A stretch of DNA of 64,000 nt, taken from Aspidapion aeneum. Lineage: Eukaryota > Arthropoda > Insecta > Coleoptera > Brentidae. The notes beneath the pieces were generated by a model. That model was given only the letters and a program-made list of their open reading frames with translations, searched no databases and was not told the origin of the DNA. Position 1 is the stretch's first letter, and each line of letters begins with the position of its first letter. Position numbers and translations under genes: made by a program. Of the stretch, positions 51,564 to 64,000 are shown piece by piece. Location of the stretch: positions 81,563,321 to 81,627,320 of the forward strand of contig OY755040.1 in NCBI GenBank assembly GCA_963576565.1, in the 5' to 3' direction.

Positions 51564-53116
51564 ATAGCTCCAACGTGTTACGTACTCAATTGCCCTTTCA
51601 AAATTAAATCTTTTCATAGATTCCCGAGAAATTTTTAGGTAAGTAAAATTATATATTTATATAAGCATTGCTTAAGTACCTATGTATACAGTGATATAGT
51701 CTAAATTATACGCATTTGTAATGTCGTCACCAGGTGAGAAAAAAACGTATGGCGTAGATATTTTTGTCAATCAATGTTTTTTGATTGACAGTGACGAATA
51801 CTTCACACTACTTTTAGACAATTTTTTTTTAAGCTTATTGTCACCGCTGTTTATAATATACTAAACAAAGATAAACAAAAATGACGTCATTACAAATGGG
51901 TATAATTTGAACCATATGAGCTTGTTCTATAGAAATATTTTTTATGACAAACACTTTAATTACTTTCAGCTCCGCCAAAAATGGATGAATGCTGTTGGAC
52001 ATGAAAACGCCCCTTATAGACTTAGAAGAAAATATAGATATCTAGTTCATAAAGTAATTAAATTAAGGTTAAATTATTGAACTAAATAAAAAAAACTGTG
52101 ATTGGTATACCGACAGTCAGATACTTTAGTTAAACATTCCTTAAATGACTAGGATGTTCCTAAATTAACATTGATTTATTTAACCCCTAACTTAAATGCC
52201 TAACATATCCCAAAATAAAATATATTACAGTTAAAAAAAGCCTGACTAGTGGAATACTGAAAATAGCTAAATAAAAAATAAATGTGTAGTTATTGGGTTG
52301 TTTTTTATGTATTTCGTTGAAATGATTATCTAAAATATTTTAAAGACTTTTTGATACAAGTAGTATACTACCGCAAAATAATAGATAAATAAAGAGAACT
52401 TTTTTTATTAATTTTACCAAAATGATTTTCTAAAATATTTAAAGTAGTTTTTAATATAATCCAAAAATTATGGAATATAAATAATCTTTAAGTCTGGTAT
52501 ATTAAAAATATTTTTAGATCACTTAGTATTTTTTAAATAAAATTAAATAAAACACCCGTGCGCGATTTTCGAAAATGTTTGTAGCGCCATCTTTGGACTG
52601 CTTACCCAAACTTATGTATGTTCGACACACTGTATGTAATAATAATATAATTTTGAGTGGCCCATCTTAATAATATATATTATAATCTATAATCTTTGCT
52701 TACATTATGGTAAATGAGAAAATAATGTTAATGACGAACCGCCATGATAAGAAAAACAACCTATTTAACCTAACTAAATTTGAAAAACTTATCTTTTTGA
52801 TAAACGACGCAATTGCGACGTTTTGATTGTTCTTCGACAATCGTTTTCAAGAACCACAAATATAGAATCATTTTCAAATTATTCTTTTGTCAACATTGTT
52901 TACTTTGCTTTATGTTTAATATTTATTTATTTATTTCTAACAAATTTTTGAAAAATTATCAATCAAAACCAAAGGTAGAATATTATTTTAAAATGTTATT
53001 ATGTCATAAAAGTGTATCCATTGACGTAGAGTGTACCTAGTGTGCTCAACGAGATGGAGAGCTACAGTCCTTCGAGGGATTCAAGGCACTTTGATCACGA
53101 GGATGTTATTGAATAA
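51564..53116 (+). pseudogene. Intron-containing THAP gene relic (unit 2)
   Basis: Exon 1 51564-51638, intron 51639-51969, exon 2 from 51970, possible exon 3 53054-53116. The same ATA start and TAG before the donor are seen as in unit 1. Confidence 0.6.
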
Positions 53117-53164
53117 GAATTAATTAAAAAGGTTTTAATAAAAATTCAAATCCTAAAAATTTTA

Positions 53165-53717
53165 TAAAAAATTGTTTTCATAGAATAGAGTTCCCAAAAA
53201 GAAGAGGAAATGCGAATATAATTATTTTAGATACTAAACAATTAATGATTTCTTTCATACCTGATATATCAGATAAAATTAACAGAATAGCAAATAGAAT
53301 ATAAAAACACTTTTTAAGACGGAAAATAAACTTGGATCTATTTTAACAAAAACAAAACCTTAAAATGAAGAACAAAATTTAAATAACGTAATTTACAAAA
53401 TACCTTGTGAATGTGGTAAAATTAATATTGCTGAAACTTAAGGCCACTTAATCCAGAGTTTGTCGACATTATTTTGAAAGTAATCATAGAACAAAATGGG
53501 GAGAATCCCAAATTTTACAAAAAGAATCTAAGGACATTAGAAGAAAATTAAATCATGTATTCATTTAAATAAAGATAGCTGTTTTTCAAGTATATCTGTT
53601 GACATAAATAAAACTTGGCTTTCTATTCTAAAACAAGATTCACAAAAAGGTTTTATCAGAATTAATTATTACTGTAATGATGTTTTGATTATTATTATTT
53701 TTTAAATGTGATTTTTA
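53165..53717 (+). pseudogene. Penelope-like element remnant (unit 2)
   Basis: Copy of 44868-45420 with the same stops plus a few substitutions (for example AACGTAATTTAC at about 53386). Confidence 0.7.
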
Positions 53718-54861
53718 TATAAAAAGAGGAGGCACTAAATACATTGTTTACCGGGATGCGTCAGATGAACTAAATTTGAGATATGTTAAAGGCCCAATTT
53801 TCCTGATATTTTTTCCAAAAAAAATTGGGGGGGTCATAGGATTCGTGTTCGAATTATACCGGGTGGGCCAAAAAAAACCGGACAATTTTTTTTTCATTAT
53901 AACTTTTGAACTATACCATCGATTTTAATGGAACAAACTGCCCTTGACAGAGAATGGATCAGAGTTTTGACCAAATATATTCTTTTGTCGGCCATCGCAA
54001 AATCCAAGATGGCGAACGAAATGAAATTGTACCCTTCAAAGATGCTCGTTATTCTTGTGTTGCGAACATATTTCCATTATTTTTTTAATTAGTAAGAAAG
54101 CTGCATTCTTGCCACGTACAACAAGGTACGACTCAGCAAAATCGCTTTAGTGGTTCTAAAAAAAAAATATTTTTGTTTCAACCATTGTTTTGCATATTAG
54201 ACGATTGCCCCATTGTTTTGCATATTAGACGATTGCCTTGCCAATCATGTCTGTATTTATTGCCTTATAAATTCATCACATTCAAATGCATCCTGGTGGG
54301 AATGGATTGCTTTTTAAAGAGCATGATCAAAATTTATCACCATCTTAAAATTTAAGATGGCGGACAGAATCATACTTGATTGATACTGAACATGTTTAGG
54401 TTTTTATTTTCTTTTATCGAAAAGCACTACTTTTCCCCAAAAAAACGAGGTACAAATTAGTAAAATCGTTTTGGTGGTTTTCAAAAAATCTATTTTTGTT
54501 TTAGCCATTATTTTACACATTGCCAATCCTGTCCGCATTCATTTCCTTATAAACTCATTATTACTAAACCCATATTAGTGAAATAAAAAAAAACATTGAG
54601 AGAATTGAGAAGAAGAAAGAAGAGAGAATTGATTGTTCTTTAAAGAATCGAAATTTGCCGCCATCTTAAAAGTTAAGATCTCGGATAGAACCATACTTGA
54701 CCCTTCAAAGAATCACGTTTATTTTTCGAAAATGATTTAGTTTTTTCGGTTATTTATAGAAAAGCACTACTTACTCCCGCTTAACAAGGTACAAAGTAAT
54801 AAAATCGGTAAAGTGGTTCTCACAAAATGCCATTTTTATTACAAATTATACGATTGCATTG

Positions 54862-55085
54862 CCGATCCTATTCACTGGAGTCCCAAAAGAAAGAAGAGCA
54901 GCCAGAAGGGTATCCTTGTTGATAAAGAAAAATCTAAAGAATAAAATTACAGACTACGATTGCATTAGTGAAAACATACTTCGAGTGAACATGAAGATGC
55001 TTGGACATAATATAAGCATAATAGCAGTCTACGCACCATCAGATGACGAAAGAGTACATACAAAACAAATGTTCTTTGATCATTT
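54862..55085 (+). pseudogene. RTE-like endonuclease fragment (unit 2)
   Basis: Copy of 46540-46763, ending at the same junction with the following unit. Confidence 0.85.
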
Positions 55086-56002
55086 GTAAGGTCTGCGTGG
55101 AGCTTAAGGTGGGATATATAAAGTTTCGGAGCAGTAGACATAGCAGGTAAAATCTGCTGGGTGGGTATACTGATACTTTAGGCCCTTTTTTAAAGAATTG
55201 TAGGGTTCTTGAGGGTTTTGAGTTAGTACGATTTTAAGAGCTTTATGTGTAGACAAATTCTTCGTAGAGTCTGTGGTGGGACAACGTCAAGTTTCGGAGC
55301 AGGAGACATAGCAGATAAAATCTGCTGGGTGGGTATACTGATAGTTAAGACCCTATTCTAAAGAATCATAGGGTTTTTGAGGATTTTGAGTTAGTAGGAT
55401 TCAGAGGATCTTATGAGTAGAAAAGGTCTGCGTGGAGTTTAAGCTGGGACAACGTCATGTTTCGGAGCAGTAGACATAGCAGATAAAATCTGCTGGTTTG
55501 GTAGTAAGATTTAGAGTAGGAAAAGCCTGTGTAGAGTTTGAGGTGAAACAACGTCAAGTTTCGGAGCAGTAGACATAGCAGATTTGGTGGGTATACTGAG
55601 ACTTTTGGCCCTTTTTTAAAGAACTTTAGGGTTTTTGAGGGTTTTGAGTAAGTGAGATTCAGAGGATGTTGAGTAGAAATGGTCTGGGTGGAGTTTAAGC
55701 TGGGACAACGTCAAGTTTTGGAGCAGGAGACATAGCAGATAAAATCTGCTGGGTGGGTATATTGATACTTAAGGCCCTTTTTTAAAGAACTGTAGGGTTT
55801 TTAAGGATTTTAAGTTAATAGGATTTTAAAAGCTTTATGAGTAGACTAATAGTCTGTGGTGGGACAACGTCAAGTTTCGTAGCAGGAGACAGGAGTGGGT
55901 ATACTGATAGTTTAGGCACTTTTTTAAAGAACTGTAGGGTTTTTGAGGGTTTTGAGTTAGTAGGATTTTAAGAGCTTTATGACTAGACAAATTCTACGTA
56001 GT
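55086..56002 (+). repeat. 165-168 bp satellite array (unit 3)
   Basis: Copy of the array in unit 2, including the complete core at about 55740 that unit 1 lacks. Confidence 0.93.
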
Positions 56003-56024
56003 ACTAAATATTCTACGTAGTACT

Positions 56025-56662
56025 AAATGTTATGGAATATTCTAGAAATTCTTTCAGACTCTTACTTTTGAAATAACTAAGCTAATGTCGAAGTCGGTTC
56101 TTGTATATCTATTCTGGTTATCGAATAGAAATAATTTCACTTGTTGTTTATAGTTTTAGGTCCTTGCATTATTTGCAATTTGGTATTTGAGAACATCATA
56201 GAAAGTTATGGAATCTTCTAGAAATTCTTTCTTATTCTTACTTTTGAAATTACTAATCTAATGTCGAAGTCGCCTTTTGGATATCTCTTCTGATTCTCGA
56301 ATAAAACGTCGTAGAATGTTATGGAATATTCTAGAAATTCTTTCTGATTCTTACTTTTTAACTAACTAAACTAATATCGAAGTTGCTTTTTGGATATCTC
56401 TTCTGGTTCTCGAATAAAACGTCGTAGAATGTTATGGAATATTCTAGAAATTCTTTCTGATTCTTACTTTTTAACTAACTAAACTAATATCGAAGTCGCT
56501 TTTTGGATATCTCTTCTGGTTCTCGAATAAAACGTCGTAGAATGTTATGGAATTTTCTGGAAGTTTTCTGTACAGTTAATGTCGAAGTCGGTTCTCAAAT
56601 AACTCTTTTAATTTTTGAATAAAACAATATCGAACTTCTTCGAATATTCTGGAAAAATCACT
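56025..56662 (+). repeat. 113-bp tandem repeat (unit 3: three core copies)
   Basis: AGAATGTTATGG recurs at 56313, 56426 and 56539, all 113 bases apart. Confidence 0.94.
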
Positions 56663-57014
56663 TAATGTTCTTCTGTTTAATTGTCCTAGCCGGTGATACT
56701 ATGTAAGGATAGTCTTTACACTATTTAGATCCCACTTCTGACACCAATAGGGTATTTGACAAATTTTAGAAAAAAGGTTAGAATGATACATAGATCCCTA
56801 ATTTGCTACGCAAAATTATTAAAATAGTATATTTTAACATGACTAAATTTAAAATCAAGTTTTCTAATTTCCGATTTGAATTTTCCGCTAAAACGCTCAT
56901 TTCTTGCATGGCGTTGCAATGACGTCACAGTGAAGTAAACTCGCGGACAGATACACGGCAGTCAAGTGTTTATTTGTTTTTGGTCTGTGCTTTTACTGTT
57001 TTTTATGTAAAAAA

Positions 57015-57207
57015 ATGTCCTATAAGTGGTGTGTAGTACCTCAGTGTTCGAATACTAGCATAAAAACACCTGAAAAACTATTTATTAGTTATATGTGCCT
57101 ACAGCAGTAAAATAACGGAAAAAGTGGCTAGAACTTGCTCGAAGAGACCCAAGGGCCTTATCTAATACATCTTGACTTTAGATTTGTGAAGATCACTTTG
57201 ATGTGAG
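57015..57207 (+). pseudogene. THAP-domain pseudogene (unit 3)
   Basis: Carries the same frameshift and stop codons as the relics at 40503 and 48808. Confidence 0.82.
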
Positions 57208-57622
57208 TAAACAACTATAATAGGCAGAAAGGTGTACAAATTTTTAGGCGGTGCTAGGCAGTTATTAGGCAGGACTAGGGAGTAGCTCTAAATGCAGGAT
57301 TAGCCAGTGCACATGCAGGCTAAATGTAGGACTGAGCAGTGCATATGCAAGACTAGGCAGTGCATATTTGTTATGAAGGGTCATAAGAATTCTTCGAAAC
57401 AAAATGTATTTAGAAAATTTTGTTTGAAAAAAACACTTTTTGATTCTTTCTTAATGCTTATAATAATAATGATTGGGTATTTAATTGAATCAATTGTAAG
57501 TGGCATATTAAACAGAAAAGCAAGACATATAATCTAACCTCAAAATCTAAATGAGTAAAAGTAGGCGAAGAATATCGTAAAAAACTTTCAGTTATATACA
57601 AAACAACTCATCGGATACTTAC

Positions 57623-57750
57623 ATTAACATTTTAACGTTTCTAAATTCCGCAGTACAAAAATCACTGTTGTTGGCAAAGAAGCCTGCCCCCATAAAGGAA
57701 TTCAGCATTGGCAGGTTGGAGCTATCGGCTTTGGAGAATCCGTTTTCCAT
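57623..57750 (-). pseudogene. Minus-strand transposon-linked exon (unit 3)
   Basis: Copy of 41111-41238, open from MENGFSKADS to the donor. Confidence 0.55.
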
Positions 57751-58091
57751 TGAAAATGTTTTTTATAAGCAAAACACAAAATAAAATCTAATTTAGGACG
57801 ATAATTCGCACTTTAAACGAAAGCAAACATTACCATCCACCAGAAAATAACACAGAAAATAAGTTCGTTCGAGTAGTTTACTGTTTTGTGACGTCACTCG
57901 CAGCTGATTGGTAGACCGCCTGTTTTGAATCACGTGGCTAATTGTTTGAATTGAATGAAATTATTTAATTAAAAGAACTACGAATTTGAGAAAAAATTAA
58001 ACAAAAAAGTTTGTGTTTAGCATTCCCAAGACCTAAAAAGATATCTAAAAATAAATATATTTTTATTTTTTACTACTGTCAAACACCCTAT

Positions 58092-58514
58092 TGTTACGGG
58101 TTCTCAACAACAATTAAAACTCGCAAACGAATTGTCAATTTATTTTGACAAATTATGTACAAAAACACGCACTTAAACTTACTAATAACTTGCTAATAAT
58201 TCACTAGTTTAATCGGCCTATTAACTTCGTGTTAATATCTGGCGATCACGACCATTGGTTATCTTTGACTGACTCGATGCGCGACGTCCGGCCCTATATA
58301 TAGAGTCTGCCTACTATTCGAGAACCATCCATCCTTCTTCGATTCACGAGCATTCTCGTCTCTTCCAGAAGGTGTGCGGCCACGCACGAGTATGTCATAG
58401 ATAACGCAACTAAAACCTAGACTAAGAATACAACCATAAGATAAGTCAACCTAATACTATACTAAACCTAAATAAATTCTAACTATAATATTTAAATAAC
58501 TTAAATTTGTAACA
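58092..58514 (+). repeat. Solo LTR (unit 3)
   Basis: 423-bp copy of 41580-42002. Confidence 0.72.
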
Positions 58515-58640
58515 ATATTGTTGAGTGTTAAGTGTTAATGTCCACCAAGCATGATTTAGAGGGGGCTATAAATTTTTCCTGTGCATAAAATTGGACCCTC
58601 TTTTCGCTAGATGTTTAGCTCTCAAATTTGCGCGCCACTA

Positions 58641-58945
58641 CATTGTACTTCAAGAATATTTTATTGTACTTGAAGTACTTCGAATGTACTTGAAGTAGTT
58701 TGAGTGTACCTTGAATGTACTTGAAGTACTTTAAATGTACTTGAAGTACTTTAAATGTACTTGAAGTACTTATAATGTACTTGAAGTACTTTACTTGACA
58801 AAATCAAGTACATTTCCAGGTACATTGTTAAAAGTAATTCAAGTACCAAGTACAATTACCGGATTGTAGATGTACTTCAAGTACAGTAGTTGAAGTACTT
58901 GTAAGAACTTGAAGTACAATTTCAAGTACTGTACTTGAAGTACCT
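58641..58945. repeat. 20-bp palindromic minisatellite (unit 3, one extra copy)
   Basis: AATGTACTTGAAGTACTTTA occurs twice in succession around 58713-58752, one copy more than in the other two units. Confidence 0.9.
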
Positions 58946-59056
58946 GACAACTCTACGCTGAACTAACATAAAGTGCACTTTTGCACACATCCACATTATG
59001 AGTAAACCTTGCTTCTTTGGATAGCTATTTTATGATAAACTCAACCACAGATTAAC

Positions 59057-59329
59057 TATAATTGAAGACCTTGGTGCAAGATCCGGGCAAATCCAATTTC
59101 CACATAAAATGAGTAAAACATGTCGACTCATACAAATCGAAATTGCGTGTCTTTTGGTGCAAGAATCAGGCAAGTCAGTGGCATAGTAGTGAAAATATAA
59201 TGACAAAGGACTTGCCCGTTTAACCGATTTGGCTCAAGAAACAGGCAAGTCCTGGACTTACCTGACTATTGTTCCAAACTACGTATAGTGGACTTGTGCA
59301 GTTCTTGCAGCAAGGTCTTCAATTGTATA
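59057..59329. mobile_element. 273-bp MITE (unit 3)
   Basis: Copy of 42525-42797 with intact inverted ends. Confidence 0.75.
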
Positions 59330-59346
59330 TTGTATGCCAAGGCATA

Positions 59347-59403
59347 AAAGTGTATTCCAAAGTGATTCAAAGACACTTTGATCAGGAGGATGTTATTGAA
59401 TAA
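59347..59403 (+). pseudogene. THAP-like exon fragment (unit 3)
   Basis: Copy of 42815-42871. Confidence 0.45.
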
Positions 59404-59789
59404 GATGCTAATATTAAAGGACGTGGTTCACTTGGAGAATAAAAACTTTAATTAAATATATGTCCTCAACGTCTTAAAAGTTAAGACGTTTAGAAGATAT
59501 GTTCACATTAAGTTTTTTTCTCAAAATTGACAAAATAAATATAAACTTGTTATTCAATATCATCTTGTATAGGAATGACAATAACTTACCCATACTTTTT
59601 TTACAAACATAACTTTATCTGGGTATTACGCCGCTATTAAGAAACATTTTTAATTAAGAAATCACTGCGTTTCACTTAACGGGTGCGATGTTCTTTATCA
59701 ACTTTTTATGTTTGTCAATTTTTTTTGTCATTCATAAATGTTTGTTTTTTTAATTTCTTGCATATTTTAAGTAAGATCTTTATTTTAAA

Positions 59790-61342
59790 ATAGCTCCAAC
59801 GTGTTACGTACTCAATTGCCCTTTCAAAATTAAATCTTTTCATAGATTCCCGAGAAATTTTTAGGTAAGTAAAATTATATATTTATATAAGCATTGCTTA
59901 AGTACCTATGTATACAGTGATATAGTCTAAATTATACGCATTTGTAATGTCGTCACCAGGTGAGAAAAAAACGTATGGCGTAGATATTTTTGTCAATCAA
60001 TGTTTTTTGATTGACAGTGACGAATACTTCACACTACTTTTAGACAATTTTTTTTTAAGCTTATTGTCACCGCTGTTTATAATATACTAAACAAAGATAA
60101 ACAAAAATGACGTCATTACAAATGGGTATAATTTGAACCATATGAGCTTGTTCTATAGAAATATTTTTTATGACAAACACTTTAATTACTTTCAGCTCCG
60201 CCAAAAATGGATGAATGCTGTTGGACATGAAAACGCCCCTTATAGACTTAGAAGAAAATATAGATATCTAGTTCATAAAGTAATTAAATTAAGGTTAAAT
60301 TATTGAACTAAATAAAAAAAACTGTGATTGGTATACCGACAGTCAGATACTTTAGTTAAACATTCCTTAAATGACTAGGATGTTCCTAAATTAACATTGA
60401 TTTATTTATCCCCTAACTTAAATGCCTAACATATCCCAAAATAAAATATATTACAGTTAAAAAAAGCCTGACTAGTGGAATACTGAAAATAGCTAAATAA
60501 AAAATAAATGTGTAGTTATTGGGTTGTTTTTTATGTATTTCGTTGAAATGATTATCTAAAATATTTTAAAGACTTTTTGATACAAGTAGTATACTACCGC
60601 AAAATAATAGATAAATAAAGAGAAATTTTTTTATTAATTTTACCAAAATGATTTTCTAAAATATTTAAAGTAGTTTTTAATATAATCCAAAAATTATGGA
60701 ATATAAATAATCTTTAAGTCTGGTATATTAAAAATATTTTTAGATCACTTAGTATTTTTTAAATAAAATTAAATAAAACACCCATGCGCGATTTTCGAAA
60801 ATGTTTGTAGCGCCATCTTTGGACTGCTTACCCAAACTTATGTATGTTCGACACACTGTATGTAATAATAATATAATTTTGAGTGGCCCATCTTAATAAT
60901 ATATATTATAATCTATAATCTTTGCTTACATTATGGTAAATGAGAAAATAATGTTAATGACGAACCGCCATGATAAGAAAAACAACCTATTTAACCTAAC
61001 TAAATTTGAAAAACTTATCTTTTTGATAAACGACGCAATTGCGACGTTTTGATTGTTCTTCGACAATCGTTTTCAAGAACCACAAATATAGAATCATTTT
61101 CAAATTATTCTTTTGTCAACATTGTTTACTTTGCTTTATGTTTAATATTTATTTATTTATTTCTAACAAATTTTTGAAAAATTATCAATCAAAACCAAAG
61201 GTAGAATATTATTTTAAAATGTTATTATGTCATAAAAGTGTATCCATTGACGTAGAGTGTACCTAGTGTGCTCAACGAGATGGAGAGCTACAGTCCTTCG
61301 AGGGATTCAAGGCACTTTGATCACGAGGATGTTATTGAATAA
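59790..61342 (+). pseudogene. Intron-containing THAP gene relic (unit 3)
   Basis: Exon 1 59790-59864, intron 59865-60195, exon 2 from 60196, possible exon 3 61280-61342, with the same defects as the other units. Confidence 0.6.
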
Positions 61343-61390
61343 GAATTAATTAAAAAGGTTTTAATAAAAATTCAAATCCTAAAAATTTTA

Positions 61391-61943
61391 TAAAAAATTG
61401 TTTTCATAGAATAGAGTTCCCAAAAAGAAGAGGAAATGCGAATATAATTATTTTAGATACTAAACAATTAATGATTTCTTTCATACCTGATATATCAGAT
61501 AAAATTAACAGAATAGCAAATAGAATATAAAAACACTTTTTAAGACGGAAAATAAACTTGGATCTATTTTAACAAAAACAAAACCTTAAAATGAAGAACA
61601 AAATTTAAATAACGTAATTTACAAAATACCTTGTGAATGTGGTAAAATTAATATTGCTGAAACTTAAGGCCACTTAATCCAGAGTTTGTCGACATTATTT
61701 TGAAAGTAATCATAGAACAAAATGGGGAGAATCCCAAATTTTACAAAAAGAATCTAAGGACATTAGAAGAAAATTAAATCATGTATTCATTTAAATAAAG
61801 ATAGCTGTTTTTCAAGTATATCTGTTGACATAAATAAAACTTGGCTTTCTATTCTAAAACAAGATTCACAAAAAGGTTTTATCAGAATTAATTATTACTG
61901 TAATGATGTTTTGATTATTATTATTTTTTAAATGTGATTTTTA
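61391..61943 (+). pseudogene. Penelope-like element remnant (unit 3)
   Basis: Copy of 44868-45420 and almost identical to the unit 2 copy. Confidence 0.7.
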
Positions 61944-63087
61944 TATAAAAAGAGGAGGCACTAAATACATTGTTTACCGGGATGCGTCAGATGAACCAAA
62001 TTTGAGATATGTTAAAGGCCCAATTTTCCTGATATTTTTTCCAAAAAAAATTGGGGGGGTCATAGGATTCGTGTTCGAATTATACCGGGTGGGCCAAAAA
62101 AAACCGGACAATTTTTTTTTCATTATAACTTTTGAACTATACCATCGATTTTAATGGAACAAACTGCCCTTGACAGAGAATGGATCAGAGTTTTGACCAA
62201 ATATATTCTTTTGTCGGCCATCGCAAAATCCAAGATGGCGAACGAAATGAAATTGTACCCTTCAAAGATGCTCGTTATTCTTGTGTTGCGAACATATTTC
62301 CATTATTTTTTTAATTAGTAAGAAAGCTGCATTCTTGCCACGTACAACAAGGTACGACTCAGCAAAATCGCTTTAGTGGTTCTAAAAAAAAAATATTTTT
62401 GTTTCAACCATTGTTTTGCATATTAGACGATTGCCCCATTGTTTTGCATATTAGACGATTGCCTTGCCAATCATGTCTGTATTTATTGCCTTATAAATTC
62501 ATCACATTCAAATGCATCCTGGTGGGAATGGATTGCTTTTTAAAGAGCATGATCAAAATTTATCACCATCTTAAAATTTAAGATGGCGGACAGAATCATA
62601 CTTGATTGATACTGAACATGTTTAGGTTTTTATTTTCTTTTATCGAAAAGCACTACTTTTCCCCAAAAAAACGAGGTACAAATTAGTAAAATCGTTTTGG
62701 TGGTTTTCAAAAAATCTATTTTTGTTTTAGCCATTATTTTACACATTGCCAATCCTGTCCGCATTCATTTCCTTATAAACTCATTATTACTAAACCCATA
62801 TTAGTGAAATAAAAAAAAACATTGAGAGAATTGAGAAGAAGAAAGAAGAGAGAATTGATTGTTCTTTAAAGAATCGAAATTTGCCGCCATCTTAAAAGTT
62901 AAGATCTCGGATAGAACCATACTTGACCCTTCAAAGAATCACGTTTATTTTTCGAAAATGATTTAGTTTTTTCGGTTATTTATAGAAAAGCACTACTTAC
63001 TCCCGCTTAACAAGGTACAAAGTAATAAAATCGGTAAAGTGGTTCTCACAAAATGCCATTTTTATTACAAATTATACGATTGCATTG

Positions 63088-64000
63088 CCGATCCTATTCA
63101 CTGGAGTCCCAAAAGAAAGAAGAGCAGCCAGAAGGGTATCCTTGTTGATAAAGAAAAATCTAAAGAATAAAATTACAGACTACGATTGCATTAGTGAAAA
63201 CATACTTCGAGTGAACATGAAGATGCTTGGACATAATATAAGCATAATAGCAGTCTACGCACCATCAGATGACGAAAGAGTACATACAAAACAAATGTTC
63301 TTTGATCAACTTGATGAGACTATCACAGTAATCGGTAATACCAGAGAAATAATTATGCTTGGCGATTTTAATAGCCGAACTGGTAGGCAAACCCAGAGCA
63401 GTGATAGGACCATTTGGAGAGGAAGTAACAAATGATAATGGCTTAACTGACTGACTGATTGTGTGAAACCCACAACATAAGGATGTTCATCGATATACCT
63501 GGATTCAGCCAACAAAAAATCTTAAATCAATTATTGATTATGCTATAGGTGGACAACACTCGCAATTAAAGTGGTATGATGTGCGAGCAGTTCGTGGTGT
63601 TACCTGTGGATCTGACCACCATCTGGTAAAAGCAAAAATATTATTCCCTTTAAGAAAAACAAATAAGGACGAAAGTATTAGAGAAAATGAAAACCTAGAA
63701 TGCATCGAAGACAATCAAAAATACAACTTTAGAAGTCTAGAAATCGAAAGTACTCAAAGATTGTATCAGAACCGATTAGATGAAAAATTAATAAACATGA
63801 ATCACTCATTTGAAGAGATATATACAAACATAATAAAAAGCTTGAAGGAAGCAAGCAACGAAGCTGTTGGGTACCAAGATAATAGAAATACCAGGAAGAT
63901 GTGGTGGACGGACAAAATACAGGAAATGGTCAAAGAGAAAAAACGCACATACTTGAATTGACTCAGTACTAAGGAGCAAAGAGACCTAGAATCTACAGGA
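63088..64000 (+). pseudogene. RTE-like endonuclease and start of RT linker, runs off the window
   Basis: The endonuclease frame (63085-63435) shows IIAVYAPSDDERV and LGDFNSRTGRQ. After SDRTIW the frame is disturbed by indels and an apparent short deletion. It resumes by 63581 with RAVRGVTCGSDHHLVKAKIL, where SDH is the catalytic endonuclease motif. It then reads MWWTDKIQEMVKEKKRTYLN to a TGA at 63959 in place of a Trp, and stays readable to the window edge (LSTKEQRDLES). The protein resembles the RTE-like element at 17754. RT would lie beyond the window. This is the uncut version of the fragments that end units 1 and 2. Confidence 0.85.

Larger units (their letters stand above)
46764..55085 (+). 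repeat. 8.2-kb tandem segment, unit 2 (8322 bp)
   Basis: Same order as unit 1. It has one additional 113-bp copy in the tandem array and the 24-base insertion near 54597 that it shares with unit 3. Shared differences from unit 1, such as ACCATCC at 49627, make units 2 and 3 the closest pair. Confidence 0.96.
56745..58091. mobile_element. 1.35-kb TIR element with THAP pseudogene (unit 3)
   Basis: Duplicate of 40233-41579 with both CRE palindromes kept. Confidence 0.68.
55086..63308 (+). repeat. 8.2-kb tandem segment, unit 3 (8223 bp)
   Basis: Same order as units 1 and 2. It ends where unit identity stops, at TTTGATCA (63301-63308); from there the RTE-like gene continues into sequence not present after units 1 and 2. 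It has one extra 20-bp minisatellite copy and three 113-bp copies. Confidence 0.96.

Overview
The window is repeat-dominated, AT-rich nuclear DNA from an arthropod, most likely an insect. The evidence is the mix of element families: BEL/Pao and Ty3/Gypsy LTR elements, Jockey-like and RTE-like non-LTR elements, a Penelope-like remnant, a PIF/Harbinger-like element, several THAP-domain relics, many MITEs and a 165-168 bp satellite. I see no intact host gene. The best host-like coding candidate is one short terminal exon at 5181-5300. No rRNA, tRNA or CRISPR array was recognised. Species identity is not determined.

Layout. 1-7.9 kb: mostly unannotated AT-rich DNA with a CRE-bearing segment, hairpins, an inverted minisatellite and the candidate exon. 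7.9-20.08 kb: a decayed BEL/Pao element. Each of its two LTRs is split by a different non-LTR insertion (a Jockey/CR1-like element at 8076-10820 and a 5'-truncated RTE-like element at 17754-20044). 20.08-25.05 kb: a MITE with about 80 bp inverted ends, containing a second TIR element, which contains a nearly intact Jockey element with an 8-bp target duplication (20299-24635). 25.3-32.3 kb: a 7-kb block bounded by inverted repeats that holds four MITE-like elements and a broken Gypsy element (27582-31679).

32.9-39.5 kb: satellite units in both orientations, interrupted by a second copy of the repeat that also hosts the 7-kb block. This second copy carries its own insertions, including a 3.4-kb PIF/Harbinger-like element with a TAA target site and a THAP protein.

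38.6-63.3 kb: an approximately 8.2-kb segment present three times head to tail (8178, 8322 and 8223 bp). Its left edge is in the satellite and its right edge is inside an RTE-like endonuclease gene. Each unit carries satellite, a 113-bp tandem repeat, a 1.35-kb TIR element with a THAP pseudogene and a convergent minus-strand exon, a solo LTR, a 20-bp palindromic minisatellite, a MITE, an intron-containing THAP relic, a Penelope-like remnant and the truncated RTE fragment. Only after the third unit does the RTE sequence run on to the window end.

The parts do not form a pathway. What they record is a history: insertion order can be read from which element interrupts which, and the triplication is younger than everything it contains. 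Most pol genes lack a catalytic residue or are frameshifted; the exception is ORF2 of the Jockey element.
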